Shown: positions 52,581-61,752 of the stretch, piece after piece
How the letters are laid out: each line of letters opens with the position of its first letter
How positions within the stretch are numbered: position 1 is the first letter of the stretch
NCBI GenBank assembly: GCA_052180195.1
Contig: CP197469.1
DNA from: Gottfriedia sp002574545
GTDB taxonomy: Bacteria; Bacillota; Bacilli; Bacillales; Bacillaceae_G
Length of the DNA: 64,000 nucleotides
Reading direction: 5' to 3' (one strand)
Notes under the pieces: generated by a model
Seen by the model: the letters and a program-made list of their open reading frames with translations, nothing else
What the model was told of the DNA's origin: nothing
The model's database searches: none
Made by a program: the position numbers and the translations under genes

Positions 52581-52630
52581 GCATATTTCTAGAATACTAA
52601 CAAAGTAATTAACTAAGGATTGATACAGTA

Positions 52631-54100
52631 ATGAATATATACGGGATGATTAAAGAAGTAGCAGTTCATAAAGGTAAAAACATTGCTTTTCGTTACGATG
52701 GAAATAAAATGAATTATGAAGAACTCATATCATCGTGTGAAAATATAGCACAAACATTAGTAGAAAATAAGATTGAAAAGGGAGATAAAATAGCGATATT
52801 ACTAGGAAATTCTCCTGAGTTTATTCAAACCTATTTAGCAATATTAAAACTCGGTGCAATCGTTATTCCTTTAAATCCAGCTTATACGGAAAGTGAACTC
52901 TGCTATATTTTAAAAGATTCTTCTACAAAACTTGTTATTTCAACTAGTGAACATGAGAAAAAACTTAAAAATGTTAAAAATCAATGTCCTGCATTATTAA
53001 CGATTATTTTAATAGATGAAATACAACCGACAGTGGAAATTAAAAATCAATTAGACGAAATTGACATTTTACAAGATGATACGGCTGTTATTCTATACAC
53101 ATCAGGGACAACTGGAAACCCTAAAGGAGCAATGTTGTCCCATTTCAATTTAATTGCAAATGCAAATGATTTTTCCAAGTTAATCGAATTAAGTGAAAAT
53201 GATCAAATGATCGCCGTACTTCCAATGTTTCATTCATTTTGCTTAACCTTATGTGTGAATATGATTTTGTTGAACGGAGCATCAACAATCATCATTCCTA
53301 AATTTAATCCAGCTGAATTAGTTGAAGTAATCAAAAAAGAAAAAGCTACTTTAATTGCGGCTGTTCCGACGATATATAATTATTTATATCAATTAAAAAG
53401 TGCGACAGCAAACGATTTTAGTAGTTTAAGAGCTTGTATTTCTGGTGGGGCTTCTATACCAATTGAATTATTGCAGTCAATTCAAGAAAAATACAATGTC
53501 TTAATTGTAGAAGGCTATGGATTATCTGAGACAGCTCCAGTTCTTACTTTCAATCCATATCGTGGAATTTGTAAACCAGGATCAGTAGGTCTTGATCTAC
53601 CTAGTGTTACGACAAGAATCGTAAATGAAAATGGCGAAGATGTTCCAATTGGTGAAGTAGGAGAAGTTATTGCGATTGGACCAAACGTAATGAGTGGTTA
53701 TTTAAATAAAATAGAAGAGACAAAAAAAGCATTTTCTAACGGTTGGTTTAAAACGGGTGATCTCGGTAAAAAAGACGAAGACGGCTATTTATTTTTATTA
53801 GATCGAAAAAAAGATGTCATTATAACGAACGGATATAATGTTTACCCTAGAGAAATAGAAGAGCGCCTATATCAGCATCCTAATATTATTGAAGCAGCGG
53901 TAGTCGGAAAACCGAATCCATTAATAGGTGAAAGCGTATGTGCTTATTTAGTCGTTTCAAATGATTCACTTTCAGAAAGTGAGATCATCGATTTTTGTAA
54001 AAAAGCACTTGTTTATTATAAAGTGCCTAAGGAAATTAATTTTGTAAAAGAATTACCTAAAAATGGTACTGGGAAAATTTTGAAAAGAAATCTTAAGTAA
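52631..54100 (+). CDS. Acyl-CoA synthetase (AMP-binding, long-chain type)
   Basis: A 489-aa adenylate-forming enzyme that activates a carboxylic acid with ATP and CoA. P-loop-like motif YTSGTTGNPKGAMLSH, A5 VEGYGLSETAPVLTFN, A7 GWFKTGDLGKKDEDGYLFLLDRKKDVIITNGYNVYPREIEE and the A10 lysine in PKNGTGKILKRNL are all present, so it is catalytically complete. It resembles long-chain-fatty-acid-CoA ligases (LcfB/LcfA) but is a little short; chain length preference is not readable. ATG at 52631, weak ribosome binding site (AAGGATT). Terminator follows. Confidence 0.88.
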   Translation: MNIYGMIKEVAVHKGKNIAFRYDGNKMNYEELISSCENIAQTLVENKIEKGDKIAILLGNSPEFIQTYLAILKLGAIVIPLNPAYTESELCYILKDSSTKLVISTSEHEKKLKNVKNQCPALLTIILIDEIQPTVEIKNQLDEIDILQDDTAVILYTSGTTGNPKGAMLSHFNLIANANDFSKLIELSENDQMIAVLPMFHSFCLTLCVNMILLNGASTIIIPKFNPAELVEVIKKEKATLIAAVPTIYNYLYQLKSATANDFSSLRACISGGASIPIELLQSIQEKYNVLIVEGYGLSETAPVLTFNPYRGICKPGSVGLDLPSVTTRIVNENGEDVPIGEVGEVIAIGPNVMSGYLNKIEETKKAFSNGWFKTGDLGKKDEDGYLFLLDRKKDVIITNGYNVYPREIEERLYQHPNIIEAAVVGKPNPLIGESVCAYLVVSNDSLSESEIIDFCKKALVYYKVPKEINFVKELPKNGTGKILKRNLK

Positions 54101-54106
54101 TGTTTT

Positions 54107-54135
54107 AAGACCAGCTGAATGGTCTTTTTTTTTTT
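54107..54135 (+). terminator. Terminator of the acyl-CoA ligase gene
   Basis: A 7-bp stem (54107-54113 with 54120-54126) and about twelve T. Confidence 0.82.
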
Positions 54136-54343
54136 GCAATTCTAGCAATCTTAAATTAGCTCTTTTTCAAATTTAAGTTCCATAGAGAAAGTTCAAAACA
54201 CTGTATAGGTAAAAATACCTATAAAATAGGTGGGTAAAATAGTCTATTTTTCATATTTTTGACACATTAATACAAACAATTAAATGCTAAATTTTGGTAA
54301 GCTTTATATAGAATTCATTTTTACAAAATAACGGAGGCAAAAA

Positions 54344-55158
54344 ATGAAAAAGAAAATAAAATCACTTTTTGTTATGATATATCGTTTTCCTTTTTAACTG
54401 CGTGTAATGGTAAGATTGATCAAACTCAAAGTAATAAAAAAGAAACTGCTACTTCAATAGTAGAAAACATTACGACAGTTAATTCAACTGAAAATGAACA
54501 GATTAATGTGAACGATCAAGATTTTGCGGAAAATGTAAAAGTTTTAAATTCTGCCATTTCTTTTGCTGTTACATACAATGATGTAAACCAATTAATGAAG
54601 GACTCAGAGTTAGCTGTTGAAGGGGGAGTATTGTCTACAGAGAATTATGTAAACATGGATGAAGCTACTGGTACTGGTAATCAATTAACGAAATTATCCT
54701 TTAAAGTTAATCATGTATTAAAGGGAGATTCATCTTTAGAAGGTAAGAAAATAACAATTTTAGAGCAAGGTGGATATATTTCTGCCAGGCAAAGTGGAAT
54801 GAAGGATAAATTTCCTAATTTAACTGAAAAAGATTTAGACGAAATATATTTTGTAATACCAGACGGTCATAGACCATCGGTAAAAGGTGATGAATTTGTT
54901 GCCTTTTTATCAAGCGATTCCTATTTTAATACAGGGTTTGATTTTTATGAATTCATAACGGTATATCAATCAAAATTTAAATATGATAAAAATAGTAAGG
55001 AATATAAAAGACCCTCTGATGAATTTGCTGAAATGGTAAAAGAAGCTGATACACTTGATGAAAAAAAGACAATTGAAGAGGAGATTAAAAGTGAAAATGA
55101 AATTAATGATAGTGTAACTGACTTAGAGGAAGAAAAGGTGAGTGAATTAATTAGTTAA
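54344..55158 (+). pseudogene. Frameshifted lipoprotein gene (break in the signal peptide)
   Basis: ATG at 54344 with ACGGAGGC 8 nt before it begins a lipoprotein-like signal (MKKKIKSLFVMI) but stops after 17 codons. The other frame continues from the same place as SFSFLTACNGK, a perfect lipobox with Cys, and stays open to 55158. Removing two bases from the GATATATC stretch near 54376-54383 would join them into one protein of about 270 aa. The main part (after an unstructured Ser/Thr linker) is soluble, with acidic C-terminus rich in Glu/Asp. From GTG 54508 a 216-aa product could be made without export. No family recognised. A sequencing error in the TA repeat is possible. Confidence 0.75.
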
Positions 55159-55229
55159 CTCTTTGTGTTTATGTGACTATTAAGTTAGTCATTGTCATAA
55201 AAAAAGGGGATCTAATGAGCAAATATATG

Positions 55230-55261
55230 AAGTTATACTTCAAAAGGAGTATGGCTTTTTT
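55230..55261 (+). terminator. Terminator after the lipoprotein gene
   Basis: A 12-bp stem with G-T pairs (55230-55241 with 55246-55257), 4-nt loop, six T. Confidence 0.65.
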
Positions 55262-55677
55262 GTAATGCTTTAATAAAAAGAATTGTATTTTGAAATGAAT
55301 TCCTACAAATCCCACAATTTTTAGCTGAAAAAATCTTACAAAAAACAACAAAAACCATCTTTTTGTGAATTTTCACCTTTTTATTTTCATAAAGAATTAA
55401 ATATGAGAATTAGTATAATTAAATTAAAAAATTAAATGAGTATTCTGATTAAGCTTAATAGATCAGTATGAACAATTAATAATCTATTTTTTTAATCTAC
55501 TAAATTTTAGAGTTGATCATCACGTATTAAAATAGAATTTATTAGTAAAGAATGGAATTTTTGTAGAAAAATGAAGATTAATATCATCTGAAATTCCCCC
55601 AATACACTTTCTGAATTTGTTTGATTATAATGATAATTGTAAGATTTTTCAGAAAAGTACAAAAAAGGAGAATGCAG
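55262..55677. other. Intergenic region before the subtilase gene
   Basis: About 415 bp of AT-rich sequence expected to carry the subtilase promoter. TATAAT occurs at about 55411 and 55625, but neither has a good -35 partner. No small gene or RNA element recognised. Confidence 0.4.
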
Positions 55678-58600
55678 ATGATGAAGCATAAAAACAAAAA
55701 AATTGTCAATGTAATGACTGCCGGGGTAATTACATCTAGTTTATTTTCAACTAGTTTAATTACAAGCCACAAAACATTCGCTGTGACAAACCCTACAGGT
55801 TCAAATACTAGTATTAAGGATATTGATAGTTATATAAAAAATATTTCAAACGCTGATCGGGAAATGATTCATAGCATGCAGGAAAATAATAATTACGGAG
55901 GGCTAAAGATCTCACCTGATGTAGACCTAAATGTAGATACTCCTTTAAATGTAATTGTTCAGTTTAAACAAGCTCCATCAGAAATTGATTTTAAAAACAA
56001 TCAAAAGAATGGCCTTAAAGCTTCCATTCAGGAGTCAAAAGAAAAAGTTGAGGACTCTCATAAAAAATTCAAAGAACAATTAAATGGAAATGCAAAATTA
56101 AAATCAATTGGTATTAAAAGAGAATTCAAGAGTATCTTCAACGGTGTTGCAATGACATTACCAGCTAATGAAGTAAAAGAACTTTTAACATTAGATACAG
56201 TAAATGCTGTTTATGAAGATCGTGAAATTACGGTGGAACCTTTTGTAGAACAAAATGGTGAGCCGACTAATAATGCATCGATAAAATTAAATAATATGGA
56301 ACAAATCGGTGCTGAAAAACTACATAAAGAAGGTATCACTGGTAAAGGGATTAAAGTAGGTGTTATTGATACAGGTATCGATTATACTCATCCTGATTTA
56401 AAAGATGTGTTTAAAGGAGGATATGACTTAGTAAATAACGACTCTGATCCAATGGAATCGACATATGATGATTGGAAAAAATCTGGACAAGCTGAATTAA
56501 ATCCAACTTCAGGTGAACCTTGGTATACGGCTCATGGAACACATGTATCAGGTATTATTGCGGGAACGGGTAAAAATAATTCAGATTTTGCGATAACTGG
56601 TGTAGCTCCAGAAGTTGAACTTTATGGCTATAAAGTACTTGGACCGTATGGTACTGGATCATCGAATACAATACTTGCAGGAATTGAAAAAGCTGTAGAG
56701 GATAAGATGGATGTCATTAACCTATCCTTAGGGGCACCTGTTGCTAACCCTCTTGATCCATTGGCAGTTGCGATCAATAATGCTACTTTAGCTGGTACTG
56801 TATGTGTTCTTGCTGCTGGTAATGCTGGGCCTAACCAGTATACGATAGGGAGCCCTGCTTCATCAGCGCTTGGTATTACAGTTGGCGCAAGCAGCTCGCC
56901 TATAACAATCCAAACTAGCAATGCAGTTGCAATTACAGCAACCGAAACTACTAAATTAGATAATATGAGAATGCTTGGTTCAGATTATACTAATCTCAAT
57001 ACATTGAAGGGTTCTAACCTACCAATTGTTTTTGTCGGTAAAGGACAAGTTGCAGATTACAACGGTAAAAACGTGAAGGACAAGATTGTACTAATCGAGC
57101 GTGGGGATTTAACGTTAAATGTAAAAATTAAAAATGCTAAGGAAAATGGTGCCAAGGCCGTAATCATGTTCAATAATATCGATGGTGAAACATATATTCC
57201 TTATTATTTCGGAAATAATTTTGACTTTATCCCAACCTTTAGTATTCCAAATGAACAAGGTACAAAACTAGTCAAAATGTTATCAAAAGATAATGTTAAC
57301 GTAATGATGAATGATTTTGGATCTTTTGATACTGAAGGGGATAAATTGGCTGACTTTAGTTCAAGAGGGCCAGCAAGAAGATATTATGATATTAAACCTG
57401 AGGTAACCGCACCAGGAGTAGCAGTATTTTCTTCAATCCCAGCTTATTATAATGGAGTAGCTCATAAGGATGATTACGAACATGCATATGTAAGGTTTGA
57501 TGGTACTTCAATGGCTGCACCACATGTAGCAGGTTCTGCTGCTTTAATTTTACAAGCTCATCCTGATTATTCACCTGAGCAAGTTAAATTAGCATTAATG
57601 AATTCTGCGGACCCTTTAAATGGATCATATAGTGTTTTTGAAGAAGGATCAGGAAGAATTGATGCAGATGAGGCTGTACATTCTTCCATTCAAATTGGTG
57701 TGAAGGATGATGCACCAACACTTGATGAAAATGGAGAAAAAATGATGATTCCAGAGACAGCTGGCGACCTAAGCTATGGTGCTATTGTTTCAGCAGATGA
57801 GGATTATACACACAAAAAGACAATTGAACTGACAAACAACTCAAATAAAGATAAAGTGTTTGATGTAAAAGTTCAATTTAATCATGTTAGTCGTTACGAT
57901 AAGGACGCAGTAAAAAATGGTATTTCTTTAGCTGTACCATCTGAAGTTCGAGCTAAAGTTCATGGAATGTCCAAATTTAAACCGATACTTACTGTTCCAA
58001 AAACTGCTGAATTAGGCATTTATGAAGGTTATATTATTTTTACGAATAAGGAAGATTCAAATGAAGTCTACCAAATACCATTTGGCTTTAACAAAATGGA
58101 ACAAGGAATTAAAGAAGTTTTACTAACAACAAAAGCTTTTAATACTAGAAGAGATTTACCATTCCCAATCTCTGGATCTACTGGAATTGCATTCACTCTG
58201 AATAGTCGCATGGAAACAGTTGACATCATTTTAAAGAATGCAGACACTGGTGAGCAATTAGGAATCATAGACGCATTTGACGGTGGATTTAATGAAGGTA
58301 TGACATTTGGTTTAGATGGTGGATTTAATGGTCTATACTTCCCGTTTACAGGAAATCCTGATCAACCAGTTCATGTTACAAAAGCTCTGGCTTCTCCAGG
58401 ACGATATGAGATTGAAGTTGTTGGTACAAACGAAGAAGGAAAAGTATTTAAAAAGTCTCAGCAAATTGTTATTGATAATACACTACCAACCATGAAAATG
58501 AATATTCCAGGTGGAGTTTATGAAGTAGATGATGCGGGTCTAAGGATTACTGGTACTATTTCAGATTCAAGTATTGATCAAATTAGCAAAAATGGTGATC

Positions 58601-59841
58601 AAATTGACCAATCAAAAAATACTGTTAAAGTAACTGGTGCACAAAACCCAATTGGTAATGTACCATTAGTCGTTGACAGAAATGGAAACTTTGAATACAT
58701 AAGAAAAATCCAATTAGAGAAAAATTTCTCGACAATGACTTTATTAGGCCAAGACATTGCAACTAACGGTATACAAAACCATCCAAATCAGACATTCACA
58801 TTAGTTAAAAAAGGACAACCTTACATCAAATTAACAACTGACAAATTAGACGCAAAATACGGTGATACTGTTAAAGTAACACTTAGTGAACATAACATTA
58901 AAAACCTAATAGGTGGCGAATTTACACTTACTTATCCTAAAGATGTTTTTGAATACCAAAGCACAGAACTAAGTAGTGAATATATTAATGCAGCAAAGGA
59001 TTTAGGGTTAACAGCGAACCTAACCGCTCAAGATCAAAAAACTGATACATCTAATAACTGGATTAAATTAATAACAACTTTAGATGGACCTACTCCTTCA
59101 ACAGGAATTAATTCAAATATGTCAGTGGCTACGATCACTTTAAAAGTAAAGGATAAACCAACTTTATATACAAAATGGGTTCAACAATTAGGATTCCAAA
59201 CTGCCAAAGCGAATATTTTAGGTCAACCACAAATGACAATAAACAATAAATTTGGACAAGGTGTAAATATTATTCCATCTTATTCAATACTTGAAGGTGG
59301 TTTTCTACCTGATGGATTTATTCCAAGTAATTCAATTTGGTTAGATTCTAAGAAGGATTATTCAAATGTAGGAGCAGAAATATATGTTATAGGTGGCATA
59401 GATGGAAAACGCTACGATGCAACCATCAACAGTGCTGCTAGATTCTCAGTGCCTAATCTACCATTATTAGACCAATCATATGAAATCGTTATCAAAATAC
59501 CAGGTCATTTCGAAAGACATGTAAATGTTAATGAAATGGTTGATTCATACGATGCAATGGATGCTGGAAAATTAAAGTATTTCTATTACGCAACGATGAA
59601 AGCTGGAGATGTTAACAATGATAATGTTGTTGATCTACTTGACGCAATCTATATCACTAGCAAACTAAATACAAATGATCGAAATGCCGATATCAATTTC
59701 GACGGTATTGTGGATTTCAAAGATCTTGATTATGTTAAGAGAAACTATCTAATGCAAAATCCTGATGTATCAGAAAAAATCAAACCAGTTACAAAATATA
59801 AAGGGAATACGATTGACGATTATATTAAACCATTGGGTTAA
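55678..59841 (+). CDS. Secreted subtilase (Vpr-like) with cohesin-like and dockerin modules
   Basis: A 1387-aa multidomain extracellular protease. Order: signal peptide (to about residue 37, TFA); inhibitor I9 propeptide (92-180, VIVQFKQAPSE to YEDREITVEP); peptidase S8 with Asp231 (VIDTGIDYTHPDL), His286 (AHGTHVSG), oxyanion Asn382 (AAGNAGP) and Ser611 (GTSMAAPHVAG); a PA domain inserted at about 445-530; Fn3-like beta domains (700-1040); a cohesin-like domain (about 1047-1185, GDTVKVTL ... GGEFTLTYP ... ATITLKV); a carboxypeptidase-regulatory-like stretch; and a type I dockerin (about 1309-1365) with two complete calcium loops starting Asp1311 and Asp1338. ATG follows AAAAAAGGAG. All catalytic residues are intact. 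Confidence 0.9.
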   Translation: MMKHKNKKIVNVMTAGVITSSLFSTSLITSHKTFAVTNPTGSNTSIKDIDSYIKNISNADREMIHSMQENNNYGGLKISPDVDLNVDTPLNVIVQFKQAPSEIDFKNNQKNGLKASIQESKEKVEDSHKKFKEQLNGNAKLKSIGIKREFKSIFNGVAMTLPANEVKELLTLDTVNAVYEDREITVEPFVEQNGEPTNNASIKLNNMEQIGAEKLHKEGITGKGIKVGVIDTGIDYTHPDLKDVFKGGYDLVNNDSDPMESTYDDWKKSGQAELNPTSGEPWYTAHGTHVSGIIAGTGKNNSDFAITGVAPEVELYGYKVLGPYGTGSSNTILAGIEKAVEDKMDVINLSLGAPVANPLDPLAVAINNATLAGTVCVLAAGNAGPNQYTIGSPASSALGITVGASSSPITIQTSNAVAITATETTKLDNMRMLGSDYTNLNTLKGSNLPIVFVGKGQVADYNGKNVKDKIVLIERGDLTLNVKIKNAKENGAKAVIMFNNIDGETYIPYYFGNNFDFIPTFSIPNEQGTKLVKMLSKDNVNVMMNDFGSFDTEGDKLADFSSRGPARRYYDIKPEVTAPGVAVFSSIPAYYNGVAHKDDYEHAYVRFDGTSMAAPHVAGSAALILQAHPDYSPEQVKLALMNSADPLNGSYSVFEEGSGRIDADEAVHSSIQIGVKDDAPTLDENGEKMMIPETAGDLSYGAIVSADEDYTHKKTIELTNNSNKDKVFDVKVQFNHVSRYDKDAVKNGISLAVPSEVRAKVHGMSKFKPILTVPKTAELGIYEGYIIFTNKEDSNEVYQIPFGFNKMEQGIKEVLLTTKAFNTRRDLPFPISGSTGIAFTLNSRMETVDIILKNADTGEQLGIIDAFDGGFNEGMTFGLDGGFNGLYFPFTGNPDQPVHVTKALASPGRYEIEVVGTNEEGKVFKKSQQIVIDNTLPTMKMNIPGGVYEVDDAGLRITGTISDSSIDQISKNGDQIDQSKNTVKVTGAQNPIGNVPLVVDRNGNFEYIRKIQLEKNFSTMTLLGQDIATNGIQNHPNQTFTLVKKGQPYIKLTTDKLDAKYGDTVKVTLSEHNIKNLIGGEFTLTYPKDVFEYQSTELSSEYINAAKDLGLTANLTAQDQKTDTSNNWIKLITTLDGPTPSTGINSNMSVATITLKVKDKPTLYTKWVQQLGFQTAKANILGQPQMTINNKFGQGVNIIPSYSILEGGFLPDGFIPSNSIWLDSKKDYSNVGAEIYVIGGIDGKRYDATINSAARFSVPNLPLLDQSYEIVIKIPGHFERHVNVNEMVDSYDAMDAGKLKYFYYATMKAGDVNNDNVVDLLDAIYITSKLNTNDRNADINFDGIVDFKDLDYVKRNYLMQNPDVSEKIKPVTKYKGNTIDDYIKPLG

Positions 59842-59860
59842 GATGTGTTTAGTAGATAAT

Positions 59861-59890
59861 AACCGCCAGCTTTTATGCTGGTGGTTTTTT
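59861..59890 (+). terminator. Terminator of the subtilase gene
   Basis: A 10-bp GC-rich stem with one G-T pair (59861-59870 with 59877-59886) and six T. Confidence 0.88.
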
Positions 59891-59930
59891 GTGAGATCAA
59901 TTTTTGAAGGTACGACGTGCATGAGAAAGA

Positions 59931-60554
59931 TGAAAAGGAAAAAGATGAATTATACTTCCTCATGAGGTGTTCATGGAGAAGTAAAAAAGGAAAAAAATGA
60001 AACATACTTCCTCATAGGTTGTTCATGAGGAAGTGTAAAAGGAAAAAAATGAAACATACTTCCTCATAGGGTGTTCATGAGGAAGTGTAAAAGGAAAAAA
60101 ATGAAACATACTGCCTCATGAGGTGTTCATGGGGAAGTAAAAAAGGAAAAAAATGAAACATACTGCCTCATGAGGTGTTCATGGGGAAGTAAAAAAGGAA
60201 AAAAATGAAACATACTTCCTCATGAGGTGTTCATGGGGAAGTAAAAAAGGAAAAAAATGAAACATACTTCCTCATAGGGTGTTCATGAGGAAGTAAAAAA
60301 GGAAAAAAATGAAACATACTTCCTCATGAGGTGTTCATGGGGAAGTAAAAAAGGAAAAAAATGAAACATACTTCCTCATAGGATGCTCATGGGGAAGTAT
60401 AAAAGGAAAAAGATGAAACATACTTCCTCATGAGGTGTTCATGGGGAAGTAAAAAAGGAAAAAAATGAAACATACTTCCTCATGAGGTGTTCATGGGGAA
60501 GTAAAAAAGGAAAAAAATGAAACATACTTCCTCATGAGGTGTTTATGGGGAAGT
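59931..60554. repeat. Tandem array 1: twelve 52-bp palindromic repeats
   Basis: Twelve copies of a 52-bp unit with exact spacing; a fixed G recurs at 59947, 59999, 60051 and every 52 bp to 60519. Each unit is an A-rich part (AAAAAAGGAAAAAAATGAAA in the consensus) followed by a hairpin: ACTTCCTCATGA, a GGTGT loop, and TCATGGGGAAGT. Most units differ at only 1-5 positions. A decayed partial copy precedes the first (from about 59917). 52 is not a multiple of 3 and each unit has stops, so it is not a coding repeat. It starts 40 bp after the subtilase terminator. Confidence 0.97.
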
Positions 60555-60600
60555 AATATAGCAAAAATACCCTACTCAGCATGGTCCCATAAGTAGATAA

Positions 60601-60631
60601 AATAAAAAATGTACTCATAATAATGAGTACA
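60601..60631 (-). terminator. Terminator of the NERD gene
   Basis: A perfect 9-bp stem (60610-60618 with 60623-60631), 4-nt loop, followed on the minus strand by six T. Confidence 0.85.
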
Positions 60632-60643
60632 AAGCTAAATCAA

Positions 60644-61552
60644 CTAAGTAAAATAACTATATTTACCATAACCATTCATATTGAAATTTTCGCGAAGCAC
60701 TTTACAAATACCTTTTTTTGATTTATAAATTCCACACCAATCATAAACCGCATTAGTTGTAATTTTTCTATCTGGATAGAGTAATTTAAGTTCTTCAACG
60801 CTCCTTAATATACCATTGGGCAGACTTTCTACATAGTTACAGGCTTTGCAGATCAGTTTCCCTTTTTTAACTTCAGTAATAAACGTATTACAGTTAACGC
60901 AAATGATCCCCTTTGATTGTTCGTTATAATGATACGTTGGATATTGAGTGTATTTTGACTCTGTTTTATGAAGTGATAAAAAAGCTTCGGCAAGTCGAAA
61001 GTGATTAACATTTAATTTGTAATATTGCATGTTTAATTCGTTTATTAAGCGATTTAATTGTGATGGAAAAATAATGGGTAGGTTCATAGGAGCATTGTAT
61101 AAAAAAAATTCGGGGTTTACAAAAACTAAATGAGGTTTTAATTTGAAATGGATCTTGTATTCATTAAGTAATTTTCGTAACATGGATTCGGTTCTTTTTA
61201 GTTGTTCGTAAGGATTTTTTATTTCGGTATTTTGAGTTTTATACCATCGATCTCCTTCTATATAATAATCTCCTTCAAAATTTTTCACTTCAAATAAATA
61301 GATGGTTTCTCCATTTATACCTATCGAATCAATTTGAAATTCGGATTTATTACATTCGAACAATAAATCGTTTAGAAAAAGCCAGTTATCTGAAAGTTTT
61401 GAATTCCATTGATCAAATTTCTTTTCACCCTCGAACCCTTTTTTTAGATAGGAAAAGTATACTCTGTCATCATCAGAAAGATTGCTCCTAGCATTTAAAC
61501 TTTGATAAATCCTTAATTCATTTGATTCAAATCGTTCTTTTTTATTTTTCAT
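60644..61552 (-). CDS. NERD-domain nuclease-related protein with C-terminal zinc ribbon
   Basis: A 302-aa soluble protein. The NERD domain (residues about 37-150) has GFEGEKKFDQW, LNDLLFE, then FQIDSIGINGETIYLFEVKNFEGDYYIEGDRWY; Asp75 and the Glu88-x-Lys90 pair form the D...ExK site of the restriction-endonuclease fold, so nuclease activity is plausible. A C4 zinc ribbon follows (Cys218, Cys221, Cys235, Cys238), then a C-terminal region that looks helix-turn-helix-like (KITTNAVYDWCGI). ATG at 61552 follows AAAGGATG on the minus strand. It sits alone between two arrays of the same 52-bp repeat. Function unknown; NERD proteins are linked to DNA processing. Confidence 0.88.
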   Translation of the reverse strand: MKNKKERFESNELRIYQSLNARSNLSDDDRVYFSYLKKGFEGEKKFDQWNSKLSDNWLFLNDLLFECNKSEFQIDSIGINGETIYLFEVKNFEGDYYIEGDRWYKTQNTEIKNPYEQLKRTESMLRKLLNEYKIHFKLKPHLVFVNPEFFLYNAPMNLPIIFPSQLNRLINELNMQYYKLNVNHFRLAEAFLSLHKTESKYTQYPTYHYNEQSKGIICVNCNTFITEVKKGKLICKACNYVESLPNGILRSVEELKLLYPDRKITTNAVYDWCGIYKSKKGICKVLRENFNMNGYGKYSYFT

Positions 61553-61752
61553 ATTTCACATCCTTTCATACTATTTTACATTCAAATTAAACGAATTAAT
61601 TGATGGTTTTTTAACTATTTTATGAATTATGTAATGTTTAGATTTATTTCATACAAATTTTACATTTTTTTAAGATTTATATGATATAGTTCACTTAATT
61701 TACATCCTTTTTTGTTGAGTATGTAGTTTACAAAAGCAGTATTTATAAAAGG
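61553..61752. other. Promoter region of the NERD gene
   Basis: 200 bp of AT-rich sequence between the NERD start codon and array 2. It must carry the NERD promoter on the minus strand. No specific boxes are named. Confidence 0.4.

Noticed and set aside
59765..59965. 66-codon frame running from the subtilase end into array 1
   Set aside because: It overlaps the subtilase in another frame, crosses the terminator and lacks a ribosome binding site.
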